A stretch of 64,000 nucleotides of DNA from DATFVA01 sp963747755 (GTDB taxonomy: Bacteria; Bacteroidota; Ignavibacteria; Ignavibacteriales; Ignavibacteriaceae): positions 806,001 to 870,000 of the forward strand of contig CAVVGK010000014.1 in the NCBI GenBank assembly GCA_963747755.1, read 5' to 3'. Positions within the stretch are counted from its first letter, which is position 1. The number at the start of each line of letters is the position of its first letter. Positions 16,832 through 25,795 of the stretch are shown here, piece after piece. The translations under genes and the position numbers were made by a program. Under the pieces are notes generated by a model. That model was not told the DNA's origin. It saw only the letters and a list, made by a program, of their open reading frames with translations, and did no database searches.

Positions 16832-17898
16832 TATTTAGAAGATTTTTTCTCCTTTGAAGGAGTTTTTTCTTTCCCATTGTCGGTTTCTTCTACAGCCTTA
16901 TTAAGCTTAATGTTAAGCTTTTCCTTAACCTGATTCTCAAGCTTCTTATACATCTCTGTATCTTCTATAAGTTTCTGCCTGAACTGCTCCCTGCCCTGGA
17001 ATCTGTCTTCATCAAATGAAAACCAGGCACCGCTCTTCTTTACGATTCCGAGATTAGTAGCCATATCGAGAAGATCCCCGGATTTGCTTATACCCTCATT
17101 ATACAGAATATCGAACTCAACCTCCTTAAAAGGCGGAGCAACCTTACTCTTTACTATTTTTACTTTGGTACGGTTTCCGACAACATCGGTACCGTCCTTA
17201 ATGGCAGCGATTCTCCTGATATCAAGCCGCAGAGAAGCATAAAATTTAAGGGCATTACCTCCTGTTGTGGTTTCAGGATTTCCAAACATAACGCCAATCT
17301 TACTTCTAAGCTGGTTTATAAAAACAACCGCAGTTTTGGATTTGGAGATAGCACCTGTTAATTTTCTCAGTGCCTGCGACATTAGTCGGGCCTGCACCGC
17401 CATAGTGGCGTCACCCATTTCCCCCTCAATTTCAGAACGCGGTACAAGGGCAGCAACCGAATCTATTACTATGATATCAAGCGCGTTGCTTCTTACAAGA
17501 GTATCAGTAATTTCCAGAGCCTGCTCGCCAAAATCCGGCTGAGAAAGAAGAAGGTTAGCTGTATCGACGCCAAGACGCTTTGCATAATTTACATCAAGGG
17601 CATGCTCTGCATCGATGAATGCGGCAAGTCCTCCTGTTTTCTGAGCCTCAGCTATTATGTGAAGGCAGAGGGTGGTTTTACCGCTGGATTCAGGACCATA
17701 GATTTCGGTTACCCTTCCGCGCGGTATTCCTCCGATGCCGAGTGCAACATCGAGAGATAATGCGCCTGTCGGGATAGACTCGACCGGATTTATAACGCCG
17801 TCGCCGAGTTTCATTATCGAACCCTTACCATAAGTCCTTTCGATACTCGTAATTGCATCTTCTATTATTTTAAGTTTTTGTTCTCTGTCAGAACTCAT
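16831..17898 (-). CDS. recA: Recombinase RecA
   Basis: A 355-aa RecA with Walker A GPESSGKTT (about 68-76), Walker B in DIIVIDSVAAL, the L1/L2 loop regions (SEIEGEMGDA; FINQLRSKIGVMFGNPETTT) and GGNALKFYAS. The C-terminal tail is Lys/Glu-rich, as usual. It catalyses homologous strand exchange and activates SOS cleavage. It sits 10 bp after thpR, at the distal end of a purC-pgsA-pgpA-cinA-thpR-recA-recX operon. I see no obvious SOS operator directly in front of recA, which fits transcription from an upstream promoter. Confidence 0.98.
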   Translation of the reverse strand: MSSDREQKLKIIEDAITSIERTYGKGSIMKLGDGVINPVESIPTGALSLDVALGIGGIPRGRVTEIYGPESSGKTTLCLHIIAEAQKTGGLAAFIDAEHALDVNYAKRLGVDTANLLLSQPDFGEQALEITDTLVRSNALDIIVIDSVAALVPRSEIEGEMGDATMAVQARLMSQALRKLTGAISKSKTAVVFINQLRSKIGVMFGNPETTTGGNALKFYASLRLDIRRIAAIKDGTDVVGNRTKVKIVKSKVAPPFKEVEFDILYNEGISKSGDLLDMATNLGIVKKSGAWFSFDEDRFQGREQFRQKLIEDTEMYKKLENQVKEKLNIKLNKAVEETDNGKEKTPSKEKKSSK

Positions 17899-17908
17899 TT
17901 TTCCTCCG

Positions 17909-18460
17909 TCAATTTAATTTAAACTTTTTGATTACGGTATATCTTGATGATTCAGGCAGTAATTCACTTTTTACCAGCAAAATACAATCTGAAATAAAAT
18001 TTATCTCCGGAATTAAATAGCTGTTGAAATTGGCCACCAACTGTTCCGGGAACCTCTTTTTAATCCTAAGCAGGGTTAGATGCGGTTTATACTTCCTACC
18101 CTCAACCGCTATATCAAATTTAGATAATTTCTCATTCAACTGCTCAACAATATTAAACAAAATCGCATCGACCCACAATCCAATCCAAAGAATCTGAGGA
18201 ACACCATGTTTAAAAAAGAACCCGAACTTAGTAAGCCTGCACTTTATTTTCGTGTATTGTTCAAGGAAACCCAATGATTCGGTAATTGGATCGACGAGTT
18301 CATCCTCAACATCTCCAATAAACTTAAGCGTTAAATGAAGCTTATCGAAGGGTTCCCATTTAAGATGTGAATTATCATCACCAGCAGCCGCTTCTCTGAG
18401 CGTTTCAATTCTTTCCTTAACCCCGGCAGGAATTTCCAGGGCAACAAAGAGCCTATTCAT
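17909..18460 (-). CDS. thpR: RNA 2',3'-cyclic phosphodiesterase (2H superfamily, ThpR/LigT)
   Basis: A 183-aa two-histidine phosphoesterase. The paired HxT motifs HLTL (about 42-45) and HLTL (about 127-130) form the active site, and the N-terminal RLFVALEIPAG is typical. It hydrolyses 2',3'-cyclic RNA ends to 2'-phosphate. Its ATG at 18460 overlaps the cinA stop by 8 bp, so translation is coupled, and it precedes recA by 10 bp. Confidence 0.92.
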   Translation of the reverse strand: MNRLFVALEIPAGVKERIETLREAAAGDDNSHLKWEPFDKLHLTLKFIGDVEDELVDPITESLGFLEQYTKIKCRLTKFGFFFKHGVPQILWIGLWVDAILFNIVEQLNEKLSKFDIAVEGRKYKPHLTLLRIKKRFPEQLVANFNSYLIPEINFISDCILLVKSELLPESSRYTVIKKFKLN

Positions 18461-19706
18461 CTGATATCCCTAGCAGATGCCTGCGGAGCATATCGAGTGC
18501 CGCCTGTGAAGCACGTTGTTTATTTAACAGCCTGTCATCCCCGAACTGAAACTCTTTAGCAGTGCATACCTTGTCATCGCAGATGCCTATATAAACAAGA
18601 CCAATCGGTTTATCAGAGGTAGCTCCTGTCGGACCCATGATTCCGGTAGTAGAGAGACCAAGGTCTGTGCCGCTGATTGATTTAACACCCTCCGCCATTT
18701 GACGGGCAACTTCAATGCTCACAGCTCCGTTTTCAACAATCATGTCTTCATTTACTTTGAGAATTTCTACCTTAGCCGCGTTACTATATGACACAATTCC
18801 TCTCTCAAAATAATCGCTGCTTCCGCTTATGTTGGTCAGCATATCAGAAATTAATCCGCCCGTACACGACTCTGCCACTGCGAGGGTCAATCCTCGTTCC
18901 TTTAATATTTTCCCTATTACTTCTTCAAGCATTTCATCTTCTTTGCCGAAAATGAAGCGGCCGGCCTTAGTCCTTATTTTCTGTTCGATCTCACTGATTT
19001 TATTACCGGCTTCCTCCTCTGAATTTCCTTCTGAGGTTATCCTTAATCTCACACCAAACTGGCTCGGCAGGAACGCAAGCTTTGAATCGCCAAGAAGTTC
19101 ATTAAGATCACCCAGCCGTTCAAATAATGTCGATTCAGCTATACCTGTAGACAGGAGCGTTTTTCTTAGCGTAATGATTTCAGGTTCACCCATCTTTTCC
19201 TTAAGTGTGGGAATTACGTAGGAAACCATCATCTCCTTCATTTCGAAGGGAACACCGGGCATTGCGACAAATATCTTATCTTCCTTTTCAATCCATATCC
19301 CGGGAGCCGTACCAAGAGAATTTCTTATCACATTGGCAATTTTGGGAACGAGAGCCTGCCCTTCATTAACCTTAGTAACTTTTCTGCCGCGTTTTCCAAA
19401 AAGTAATTTAATATCTTCAAGAACCTCAACATTCTGTACCAGTTCAGTATTAAAAAAATTAACTATACACTTTCGGGTGATGTCATCATGAGTAGGACCA
19501 AGTCCCCCCGTAACAATTACAACATCATTTTCATCCCATGCTTTACCGAACTCAGCAACGATCTCTGACTCTGTATCACCAACTACCGATGTTCTCCTTA
19601 CATTTATATTATTTTCAACGAGTTCTCCGCCGATATAGGCAGCATTCGTATTCAGCACCTGTCCAATTAGAATTTCATCACCAACTGTAATGATTTGAGC
19701 GTTCAT
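18453..19706 (-). CDS. cinA: CinA family protein (MoCF-like domain plus NMN deamidase domain)
   Basis: A 417-aa two-domain protein. The N-terminal half is the MoaB/MogA-like COG1058 domain (ITVGDEILIGQVLNTNAAY, VIVTGGLGPTHDDITRK), associated with NMN or ADP-ribose pyrophosphatase activity. From about residue 260 comes the PncC-type domain (LAVAESCTGGLISDMLTNIS, GIVSYSNAAK), which deamidates nicotinamide mononucleotide to nicotinate mononucleotide. The role is pyridine nucleotide salvage; the old name reflects competence/damage operons that also carry recA, as here. It lies between pgpA (24-bp gap) and thpR (8-bp overlap). Confidence 0.95.
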   Translation of the reverse strand: MNAQIITVGDEILIGQVLNTNAAYIGGELVENNINVRRTSVVGDTESEIVAEFGKAWDENDVVIVTGGLGPTHDDITRKCIVNFFNTELVQNVEVLEDIKLLFGKRGRKVTKVNEGQALVPKIANVIRNSLGTAPGIWIEKEDKIFVAMPGVPFEMKEMMVSYVIPTLKEKMGEPEIITLRKTLLSTGIAESTLFERLGDLNELLGDSKLAFLPSQFGVRLRITSEGNSEEEAGNKISEIEQKIRTKAGRFIFGKEDEMLEEVIGKILKERGLTLAVAESCTGGLISDMLTNISGSSDYFERGIVSYSNAAKVEILKVNEDMIVENGAVSIEVARQMAEGVKSISGTDLGLSTTGIMGPTGATSDKPIGLVYIGICDDKVCTAKEFQFGDDRLLNKQRASQAALDMLRRHLLGISDE

Positions 19707-19730
19707 TCAGCAAACTTTCAATATTTATAA

Positions 19731-20189
19731 TTAAAGCGAACCGTAAATTAATATAAAAAGATGTACCAATAATAAAACATAAATACTGCTTACTATATCA
19801 TCTATCATTATTCCAAGACCGCCCTCCAGCTTTTCGAGTCTTCTTGCAGGAAACGGTTTAACAATATCAAAAAGACGCCAAACAAGGAATACTAAAACCG
19901 AAACCCACAATATTTTCGGTAAAAAGAGGAGAGAGATCCACATTCCGACAACTTCATCAATTGTGCATTCTGAAGGATCTTTACCGTAAACCTTCTCAAA
20001 TTCCGTCCCGACATATAGTCCATAGAAACTAAACAGAATGATAGCCGGGATAAGGATCGCGGGGTTTTCAAAGCCGGGAATATAATATATTGCTAATCCT
20101 GCAAGACTTCCGAACGTTCCGCTTGCAACAGGAATATAACCGGTATAAAAGCCCGAACCGAGAAGTTTGTTAAAGAAGTTAAGATGCAT
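19731..20189 (-). CDS. pgpA: Phosphatidylglycerophosphatase A
   Basis: About 152 aa, PgpA family. GSGFYTGYIPVASGTFGSLA with the acidic SECTIDEVVGMWISLLFLP and a conserved DIVKPFPAR and MIDDI near the C-terminus are characteristic. Three or four hydrophobic segments place it in the inner membrane, where it removes phosphate from phosphatidylglycerophosphate made by PgsA, its upstream neighbour. I prefer the ATG at 20189, which overlaps pgsA by 11 bp; a TTG at 20195 has a closer AAGGA Shine-Dalgarno and is a real alternative. Confidence 0.9.
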   Translation of the reverse strand: MHLNFFNKLLGSGFYTGYIPVASGTFGSLAGLAIYYIPGFENPAILIPAIILFSFYGLYVGTEFEKVYGKDPSECTIDEVVGMWISLLFLPKILWVSVLVFLVWRLFDIVKPFPARRLEKLEGGLGIMIDDIVSSIYVLLLVHLFILIYGSL

Positions 20190-20775
20190 TACCAAACAAT
20201 TCCTTTATAAGTTTCCTGTTTTTATAGATGTATGTTACTCCCGAATGGAATGTTATTGCTGTTATAATAAGCATGCTTATATAAACAAAATTTTCATTCA
20301 TTAAAAAAACGAATATATCTTTACCTCCGATATACTGATAGGCAGAGGTTTTCCCGACATAAGCTATCAATAAATAATAAAGGAAAGTCATCTGTATAAA
20401 CGTCTTCCACTTTGCGTAAAAGCTGGTTGGGAAAGAGAAATCCTTATAATCCGCATAAGCTCTGAGCGTCGTAATAATCAGGTCGCGCAATATTATTATA
20501 ATAACCATCCATAACGGTATAATCCTCAGTATAACAAAACCAATAAAAGCAGCAGAGGTTAATATTTTATCTGCAAGGGGATCCCAGAACTTGCCCCAGT
20601 TAGTTATATAGTTAAACTTCCTGGCAAGCCAGCCGTCATACCAGTCGGTAAGCGCTGCAACGATAAAAATTCCCAGAGAAATCAGTTTAAAGAGAGGGAT
20701 CTCAGAAAGAAAGAAGAATAAAAAAACAGGCGTAAGAATAATTCTGAGTATTGTTAATTGATTTGGAAGTACCAT
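20179..20775 (-). CDS. pgsA: CDP-diacylglycerol--glycerol-3-phosphate 3-phosphatidyltransferase
   Basis: A 198-aa CDP-alcohol phosphatidyltransferase. The signature D44-x2-D47-G-x2-A-R-x8-G61-x3-D65-x3-D69 is complete, within a polytopic membrane protein of about six helices. It makes phosphatidylglycerophosphate. It is adjacent to pgpA (next step) and lies 14 bp after purC. The MVLPNQLTILRI start is typical of PgsA. Confidence 0.93.
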   Translation of the reverse strand: MVLPNQLTILRIILTPVFLFFFLSEIPLFKLISLGIFIVAALTDWYDGWLARKFNYITNWGKFWDPLADKILTSAAFIGFVILRIIPLWMVIIIILRDLIITTLRAYADYKDFSFPTSFYAKWKTFIQMTFLYYLLIAYVGKTSAYQYIGGKDIFVFLMNENFVYISMLIITAITFHSGVTYIYKNRKLIKELFGNAS

Positions 20776-20789
20776 TTATTCAGTGATTT

Positions 20790-21683
20790 TTACAGACTTT
20801 TTCCAGTCAGCTTGTAAAGCACCTCAAGGTACTTTTCGCTGGTTCTGGTTATGATCTCATCAGGCAGTATCGGAGCCGGAGGTTTCTTGTTGAAATTTAT
20901 TGACAAAAGGTAGTCGCGCACAAATTGTTTATCATAACTTTCCTGGGCCCTTCCCTTTCCATACTTTTCAACCGGCCAGAACCTGGAGGAATCAGGGGTT
21001 AAGAGTTCATCTACCAGTATTATCTGTCCGTTAATTATCCCGAATTCCATTTTGGTATCTGCAATTATTATCCCTCTCTCAAGCGCATATTCAGATGCAG
21101 AATTATAAATATCCAGAGCAGCCTTTTTAATTTTACCGACTGTTTCCTTTCCTGCAATTTTATATGCATCAACTGCAGAAATATTTTCATCATGTGTGCC
21201 TAACTCAGCTTTTGTTGAAGGTGTGAATATAGGTTCAGGCAGTTTTTCTGATTCCTCCAGACCTTCCGGCAGTTTAATTCCCGATATTTTACCTGTGGAT
21301 TTGTAATCATTCCACCCGGATCCTGAAATATAGCCTCTGACGATGCATTCAATCGGAATTACTTCGGCCTTGTTGACGAGCATCGAACGACCTTCCAGTT
21401 CATCTCTGTACCGGAGGCAGGGCGAAGGAAAATCATCTACCGAAGCTGATACAAGATGATTCGTGATTATATCCCGCGAAAAATCAAACCAGAATTCAGA
21501 TATTTTCGTAAGTACTTTTCCCTTGTAGGGAATTCCCTGCTGCATAATTACATCGAATGCCGAGAGACGGTCAGTAGAAACAATAAGGAAATGGTCCCCG
21601 ACGTCGTAAATATCCCTGACTTTTCCTTTTTTAACGAGATTTAAGCCGGGCAGATCAGTCTGAAGTATAACTTTGGAATTCAT
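20790..21683 (-). CDS. purC: Phosphoribosylaminoimidazole-succinocarboxamide synthase
   Basis: A 297-aa SAICAR synthetase. GKVRDIYDVGDHFLIVSTDR, LVNKAEVIPIECIVRGYISG and IIADTKMEFG with LVDELLTPDSSRFWP are diagnostic. It ligates aspartate to CAIR with ATP in purine biosynthesis. The length fits the longer (yeast-like) class rather than the ~240-aa form. It is the first gene of the seven-gene operon ending in recX. Confidence 0.95.
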   Translation of the reverse strand: MNSKVILQTDLPGLNLVKKGKVRDIYDVGDHFLIVSTDRLSAFDVIMQQGIPYKGKVLTKISEFWFDFSRDIITNHLVSASVDDFPSPCLRYRDELEGRSMLVNKAEVIPIECIVRGYISGSGWNDYKSTGKISGIKLPEGLEESEKLPEPIFTPSTKAELGTHDENISAVDAYKIAGKETVGKIKKAALDIYNSASEYALERGIIIADTKMEFGIINGQIILVDELLTPDSSRFWPVEKYGKGRAQESYDKQFVRDYLLSINFNKKPPAPILPDEIITRTSEKYLEVLYKLTGKSL

Positions 21684-21753
21684 AGGCCTTGAAATTTGTT
21701 AGCAAATATAATTATGCCCGGATGATAATACAATAAATAAGAACCATAATCCT

Positions 21754-21918
21754 CTAAATAAGAAAATAAAGGAGGATAAGGATCAGGATTACTATTACAA
21801 TAATACTGAACAACTTATTATTTTCGGGAAATTCATATCCGCAGATGGGGCAAACTTTAGAATCCGCGGGTATCTGCATTGCACAGGATGGGCACTCTTT
21901 TTGTTTGCTTTTAGGCAA
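21754..21918 (-). CDS. Small zinc-ribbon membrane protein (54 aa)
   Basis: A short gene starting at TTG 21918, with an AGGA Shine-Dalgarno 8 nt upstream. The product begins LPKSKQKECPSCAMQI and contains two CxxC pairs, CPSC and CPIC-GYEF, the classic zinc-ribbon layout. It ends with one strongly hydrophobic helix (about residues 37-54) that reaches the C-terminus. It is likely a tail-anchored inner-membrane protein with a cytosolic zinc ribbon. It lies between purC and the divergent thioredoxin-like lipoprotein. Function unknown. Confidence 0.6.
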   Translation of the reverse strand: MPKSKQKECPSCAMQIPADSKVCPICGYEFPENNKLFSIIVIVILILILLYFLI

Positions 21919-21997
21919 AGATTTTTCCTGAAACTATTTTAAATTAATACCATCACATAATATGAAAATAATTAAATATCTGGAATGGAGAATAAAA

Positions 21998-22453
21998 TTG
22001 AGAAAATTCATTGTGCTGCCTGTCCTATTTATGCTAATTCTGGCCGGGTGCAGCAATAGCGGAACAAGTGATAACCTGAACTGGAAAACCGATCTTAACG
22101 AAGCCCTCGCTACAGCAAAGAAAGAAAACAAAGCAGTCCTGGTTGATTTTACAGGATCAGATTGGTGTATCTGGTGCAAAAGGCTTAGCGATGAAGTATT
22201 TTCAAAGAGCGAATTCGAAGACTTTGCCGAGAAAAACCTGATACTGGTAAAAATTGATTTTCCAAAGAACATAGAGCAATCGAACGCAACAAAATATTAT
22301 AATCAGCAATTAGCTGACCTTTACGGAGTGGAAGGTTTTCCAACAGTTATTCTTCTTGATAAAAATGGCCGGGGTTTACTCAAAACCGGGTATATACAGG
22401 GCGGTGCTGAAAATTACATTATGCAGCTGAAGCAGTATATGGTACGTTCCTGA
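21998..22453 (+). CDS. Thioredoxin-fold lipoprotein
   Basis: About 151 aa from the TTG at 21998, chosen because a GGAG Shine-Dalgarno precedes it and it opens directly into a lipoprotein signal (RKFIVLPVLFMLILAGC). An ATG 36 bp upstream has no such site. The mature part has a thioredoxin fold with active site WCIWCK after VLVDFTGSD, and the cis-Pro region GVEGFPTVILLD. This CxxC type with a long SDWC lead-in is common in Bacteroidota envelope thiol-disulfide proteins. It is predicted to be membrane-anchored on the periplasmic side, acting in disulfide reduction or folding. It is flanked on both sides by small Cys-rich membrane protein genes on the other strand. Confidence 0.8.
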   Translation: MRKFIVLPVLFMLILAGCSNSGTSDNLNWKTDLNEALATAKKENKAVLVDFTGSDWCIWCKRLSDEVFSKSEFEDFAEKNLILVKIDFPKNIEQSNATKYYNQQLADLYGVEGFPTVILLDKNGRGLLKTGYIQGGAENYIMQLKQYMVRS

Positions 22454-22461
22454 TTCAGGGT

Positions 22462-22623
22462 TTAAATCAAAAGAAAATAGACTGAAAAAAGTATAAGAAA
22501 AAATGCAACGGGGATGACATAATTATATCGTCCCTCGTCAATATAATGTCTGTGAACGCAGTCCTCATAGGAATCGCAAACCACACATGTGTCGTATTTT
22601 TTGTTACTGCATTTCTCTTGCAT
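22462..22623 (-). CDS. Small Cys-rich tail-anchored membrane protein (53 aa)
   Basis: A short gene with ATG at 22623 and an AGGGA Shine-Dalgarno. The product begins MQEKCSNKKYDTCVVCDS and has four cysteines in the first 22 residues (C5, C13, C16, C22) plus His24 and His26. A single hydrophobic helix (about 36-53) follows, reaching the C-terminus. The layout (metal- or thiol-binding head, C-terminal membrane tail) parallels the 54-aa protein at 21754-21918. Its stop is convergent with the thioredoxin-like lipoprotein, only 8 bp away. Function unknown. Confidence 0.55.
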   Translation of the reverse strand: MQEKCSNKKYDTCVVCDSYEDCVHRHYIDEGRYNYVIPVAFFLILFSVYFLLI

Positions 22624-22723
22624 TTAAATCCCTATAATAGAGTTAAATAATAGTTCAATTTCATCATTTCTGTTGAGAAATGCAACATTATTTTAAACTT
22701 GTCCTTCCCTGAAGCAACTTTTT

Positions 22724-24878
22724 CTAATCCAATCCTCTATCCTTCAGCATCGGGGCAATCTCGGGAGCGTGACCGGTAAATTCTTTGAAAATCTCATTGT
22801 AATCAGCCGTAGCTCCACGGGAAAGGATCATCTTTCGGAAACGATCGCCGTTTTCCCTTGTGAGCCCTCCATTGTCCTCAAACCACTGATAAGCATCATC
22901 GTCAAGCATTTCGGACCAAAGATAAGCATAATAGCCTGCCGCATAACCGTTGCCCCATATATGCATAAAGTAACTCGATCTGTATCTTGGGGGAACAGCA
23001 TTAAAGAACAGACTATCCTTCTTAAGACTTGCTGTTTCAAATTCATCCGAATTCTTTTCCGGTTCATTTGCTGAAAGCGTATGCCAGGCCATGTCAAGAT
23101 CGGCTGCTTCAACAATTTCAGTAAAATCATATCCCTGGTTAAAGAGATTTGCTTTTATGATCTTGTCAACGAGTTCCTGAGGTATCGGCTTACCCGTTTT
23201 ATAATTCAACGCATAATTTCTAAGCACTTCCGGATACAATGCCCAATGCTCGTTAAACTGTGAAGGGAACTCCACAAAATCACGAGGCACACTTGTTCCT
23301 GACAAACTCGGATATTCCTGATTCGCAAAGATTCCATGAAGGGCGTGTCCGAATTCATGGAAAAGAGTTGTGACATCATCATAGCTCAGCAGAGCCGGCT
23401 TACCGGGCGCAGGTTTAACAAAATTAGTAACATTAAATACCACTGGTTTGGTACCCAGCAGTTTTGATTGCACGACAAAATTATCCATCCAGGCTCCGCC
23501 TGATTTATTATCCCTTTTATAATAGTCGCCATAGAAAAGAGCCAGAGGTGAACCATCCTTATCGAATACTTCAAAAACCCTTACATCTTTTTGATAAACC
23601 GGGTAATTATGAACCTCTTTGAAGGTGATTCCATATAGTTTGGTGGCGGCGTAGAACACACCCTTTTCAAGTACATTATCCAGAACAAAATATGATCTGA
23701 TTTCGTCCTCATCCAGCTTGAAGCGTTCCCTTCGCAGTTTCTCGGCGTAATAATTCCAGTCCCAGGGCTGCAGTTTTATACCCGCACTACTTTTGTCAAT
23801 AAATGACTGAATATCTTCAGCTTCTTTCTGCTCGCTCCTGATAGTTGCAGGAACAAGCTGTTCCAGGAACTGCTCTACTCTCTCAGGAGTTTTTGCCATC
23901 TGATTTTCGAGCACCCATCCGGCATAATTAGAGAAGCCTAAAAGACTTGCTTTATCTGCTCGAATCTTTGCGATACGCTCTATCACCTTCCGGGTATCAT
24001 TCGAGTCATTCTTCTCAGCCCGGGTCCATGAAGTTCTTAAAAAGTTTTTCTCTCACTTCTCTTTTCTCAAGAGATTGCAGAGCAGGCTGCTGAGTCGTAT
24101 TCTGCAAAGTAATGAGCCATTTACCCGAGAGTCCCCTATCCTGAGCGGCCTGACTCGAGGCGTCGATCTCTGCCGGAGTCAATCCTTCCAATTCAGACTT
24201 ATCATTTACAACAAGCGCACCTTCTTTGGTAGCCCCAAGAAGTTTATTCACAAATTTAGCGATCAGTGTCGCTTCCTCCTCATTCATTTTCTTAAGCTTA
24301 TCTTTATCATCCGGTGAGAGCTTAGCTCCGGCATGAACAAACTGATCGTAATAATATTCAACAAGTTTCCTCGATTCACCATCAATGTCCAGCTCATCGC
24401 GTTTTTGATATATCGAATCCACCCTGGCAAATAACTTTGGATTCAGAAAGATAGCGTCGTGATGTGCGGCCAGTTTAGAAGCTTCTTCCTCCTGAAGTTT
24501 CTGCAGAGTTGGATTAGTATTGGCACTTGTAATTGCATTAAATACCAGGGATACCCTTTGCAGGAGGCGGCCGCTTTTTTCCAAAGCTGCCATAGTATTA
24601 TCGAATGTTGGGGGAGCAGGATTGTCTGCAATTTTCTGAATCTCCTCCAGCTGTTGTTTCATTCCCTCTTCGAGACCGGGCTTGTAGTCATAGTCGTGGA
24701 TCTTATCAAACTCGGGTGCCTGGAACGGAAGCTGACTTACGATTAAAAACGGGTTACCAGTAGCAGAATCGGATGCTAAATTTACATTTTTCAAATTATT
24801 TTTTTTACCAGCATAATTTATTGATATGAAGCTGCCTGTAAGCAGCAATATAAGAATGAATCTGAATTTATTGCTCAT
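22724..24878 (-). pseudogene. dcp: M3 family metallopeptidase (Dcp/oligopeptidase-like), interrupted by one frameshift
   Basis: Two adjacent frames together make one ~707-aa M3 peptidase. The 5' frame (24878-24015) has a signal peptide and the N-terminal helical domain, ending EKREVREKLFKNFMDPG. The 3' frame continues from VIERIAKIRADKASLLGF and carries the zinc motif HEFGH with GTSVPRDFVEFPSQ. Removing one T at about 24031-24032 joins them as KNSWTRAEKNDSNDTRKV, the sequence expected at this point in the family, so a single-base insertion is the cause. All active-site residues are intact. It is either a recent pseudogene, a programmed slip or a sequencing error. A functional enzyme would be a periplasmic dipeptidyl carboxypeptidase. 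Confidence 0.85.
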
Positions 24879-25051
24879 GCCTCGTCTCTCTTAAGTTGAA
24901 TTAAACTATTATATAAAAATTGTTAGTAAAAACTAAGATAGGCATCCTCCAGTTAAATATCACCTCAACCAGTATAATGACAGACAAAATCCGGGAGATT
25001 CTATGATTTTAAGCAAGTTGGGTATATGCAGTTAACCTAACAGATAAAATT

Positions 25052-25795
25052 TTATTTTTGTGCGGAGCAGATAAAATTTTCAGTCAAAATAGAATCGAAT
25101 CTTCCAGTTTCTGCTGCTTTCACTATTTTTATAACCACTTTTATTGTATTCCAGAGTATTAGTCGTATAAAGCCTGTCAAGTTTTTTGAAACCGGACCCG
25201 TTTCATAAAATTTTATTTCCCTAAAGCCAGTAAGTTTCAGTATTTGGGTTAAAGAATTGGGATTAAAGATTGTTAAATGTGTTAGATCACCGTAAATATT
25301 TCTACCTGGTAATATCCCCTGTCCATTTGGCGTATGGATAATTAAAAAGCCATTATCGTTCAAAGTTTCATATATACCCCTAAACAAATCAAATATCTCA
25401 CTTTTATCAAAATGTTCAACAAAATCTAAAGCGAAAGCCGCATCAAAAGTTCGTTTGTTGGTCCTGAAATATTCGAAAACATTTTTTACCTCCACATTTA
25501 ATCCCATTTGTTTAGCAACATCGATTTGTTGTTCTGAAACATCAATTCCATAAAGATTACTGAATCCTTCCTCCTTTAAAAAGTTCAGCATATATCCGGG
25601 TCCACAACCAAATTCTATGATAGACGAATCAGGAGAAACTTTTTTTAATAAAGGGATATATCTTTTCTTGAATACCTTATAATCTGAAATGATACTCTTT
25701 GAATTTTTTTTTGAAATATATCTCTTAAATGAAGTTATATAATTATCGTATAAATTTTTTCTAAAGTCCGCTTTAGTCATATCCTGGTTTTCCAC
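25052..25795 (-). CDS. SAM-dependent methyltransferase (class I)
   Basis: A 247-aa protein with the Rossmann SAM motif IIEFGCGPGYMLNFLKEEGF, acidic motif II in LYGIDVSEQQID, and a motif IV region AFALDFVEHF. It resembles UbiE/type-11-type methyltransferases found in polysaccharide gene clusters. The GTG at 25795 has a GGAG Shine-Dalgarno and overlaps the flippase gene by 23 bp; an internal ATG at 25780 is less well placed. Coupling with the MurJ-like gene suggests methylation of a sugar or lipid-linked intermediate, which is inference. Confidence 0.8.
   Translation of the reverse strand: MENQDMTKADFRKNLYDNYITSFKRYISKKNSKSIISDYKVFKKRYIPLLKKVSPDSSIIEFGCGPGYMLNFLKEEGFSNLYGIDVSEQQIDVAKQMGLNVEVKNVFEYFRTNKRTFDAAFALDFVEHFDKSEIFDLFRGIYETLNDNGFLIIHTPNGQGILPGRNIYGDLTHLTIFNPNSLTQILKLTGFREIKFYETGPVSKNLTGFIRLILWNTIKVVIKIVKAAETGRFDSILTENFICSAQK

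Noticed and set aside
22724..23986. Treating the M3 peptidase as two separate genes
   Set aside because: The two frames are complementary parts of one known fold and a single-base change joins them, so one disrupted gene is the better reading.
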